A DNA stretch of 64,000 bases, taken from Winogradskyella schleiferi. GTDB lineage: Bacteria; Bacteroidota; Bacteroidia; Flavobacteriales; Flavobacteriaceae. Below, piece by piece: positions 63,747 through 64,000 of this stretch. Each line of letters starts with the position of its first letter. Position 1 is the stretch's first letter. Under the pieces are notes generated by a model that worked only from the letters and a program-made list of their open reading frames with translations, was not told the DNA's origin and searched no databases. The translations under genes and the position numbers were made by a program. The DNA lies in assembly GCF_013394655.1 (NCBI RefSeq), contig NZ_CP053351.1, positions 1,364,001-1,428,000 of the forward strand, given 5' to 3'.

Positions 63747-64000
63747 ATGGAAGAACAAAATAAAAAAATACTTTTAGTCGAGGATGATCCAAATTTTGGA
63801 ACCGTTTTAAAAGATTATCTAATGATGAACGATTATGATGTGGTTCATGCCAAAAATGGGATGGAAGGCTTTGAAAAGTTCAAAAAGGATGATTACGACC
63901 TTTGTATTTTAGACGTTATGATGCCTTATAAAGATGGTTTTACCTTAGCGAAGGAAATTCGTGAAAAAAATACAGACGTGCCAATCATTTTCTTAACCGC
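63747..64000 (+). CDS. response regulator, N-terminal part, cut by window end
   Basis: 84 residues visible from ATG 63747. Receiver domain: KILLVEDDPNFGTVLKDYL with the acidic DD pair, phospho-acceptor D in CILDVMMPYKDG, and T in IIFLTA. The output domain lies outside; in this arrangement it is usually a winged-helix OmpR type. Partner of the kinase directly upstream. Confidence 0.94.
   Translation, partial: MEEQNKKILLVEDDPNFGTVLKDYLMMNDYDVVHAKNGMEGFEKFKKDDYDLCILDVMMPYKDGFTLAKEIREKNTDVPIIFLT

Overview
The window looks like a chromosome segment of a marine-type member of the Flavobacteriaceae (Bacteroidota). The reasons are the low GC content, five secreted proteins with type IX secretion (T9SS) C-terminal sorting tails, lipoprotein signals, Bacteroidetes-type TAnnTTTG promoter boxes just upstream of genes, Bacteroidetes-specific families (omega-like RpoZ, DUF4835, DUF6090, DUF6913) and typical flavobacterial dispersed repeats. 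The species cannot be named from sequence alone.

Layout. 1-10.3 kb: two same-strand copies of one IS110-family element (the first cut by the window edge) bracket a small carbohydrate locus: an AraC regulator diverging from a tight operon of PhyH-type dioxygenase, TIM-barrel isomerase-like protein, GH127 lipoprotein, GH13 amylase-family enzyme and an S1 sulfatase. 10.3-17.5 kb: an accessory region of same-strand single genes (deiminase-family lipoprotein, membrane nucleotide cyclase, serine beta-lactamase-like hydrolase with TPR, T9SS propeller protein, VOC protein) separated by related ~130 bp palindromic repeats and ending in two decayed genes. 17.7-28 kb: envelope and metabolic genes (OmpA lipoprotein, GT2, PD-(D/E)XK-like protein, holA, a T9SS protein, a broken DUF6090 gene, a gap-like dehydrogenase, an HtrA protease). 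28-64 kb: mostly conserved housekeeping genes (dapF, mltG, rsmI-like, LMW-PTP, dnaA, thioesterase, ribD, prmC, ligA, split 5'-nucleotidase, dapA, bamD, rpoZ-like, coaBC, recN, two large T9SS proteins, GT2, YbbR-like, coaE, and a histidine kinase with the start of its response regulator).

Most notable: the non-coding 5' side of both IS110 copies can be drawn as a two-hairpin RNA laid out like the bridge RNAs known for IS621. Both hairpins hold opposed internal-loop segments with short matches to the element's own target flanks and to its own ends. The two copies differ by paired, stem-preserving substitutions in one hairpin. Both insertions occupy the same point of the dispersed repeat, and a CT core dinucleotide fits the inferred junctions. 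This is a by-eye prediction.

Other points of interest: dispersed repeats that appear to be read in frame inside prmC and ribD, a five-copy octamer tandem repeat directly upstream of the beta-lactamase-like gene, nonsense-broken genes, and promoter boxes that imply very short 5' leaders. No tRNA, rRNA, CRISPR array, prophage or integron integrase was seen.
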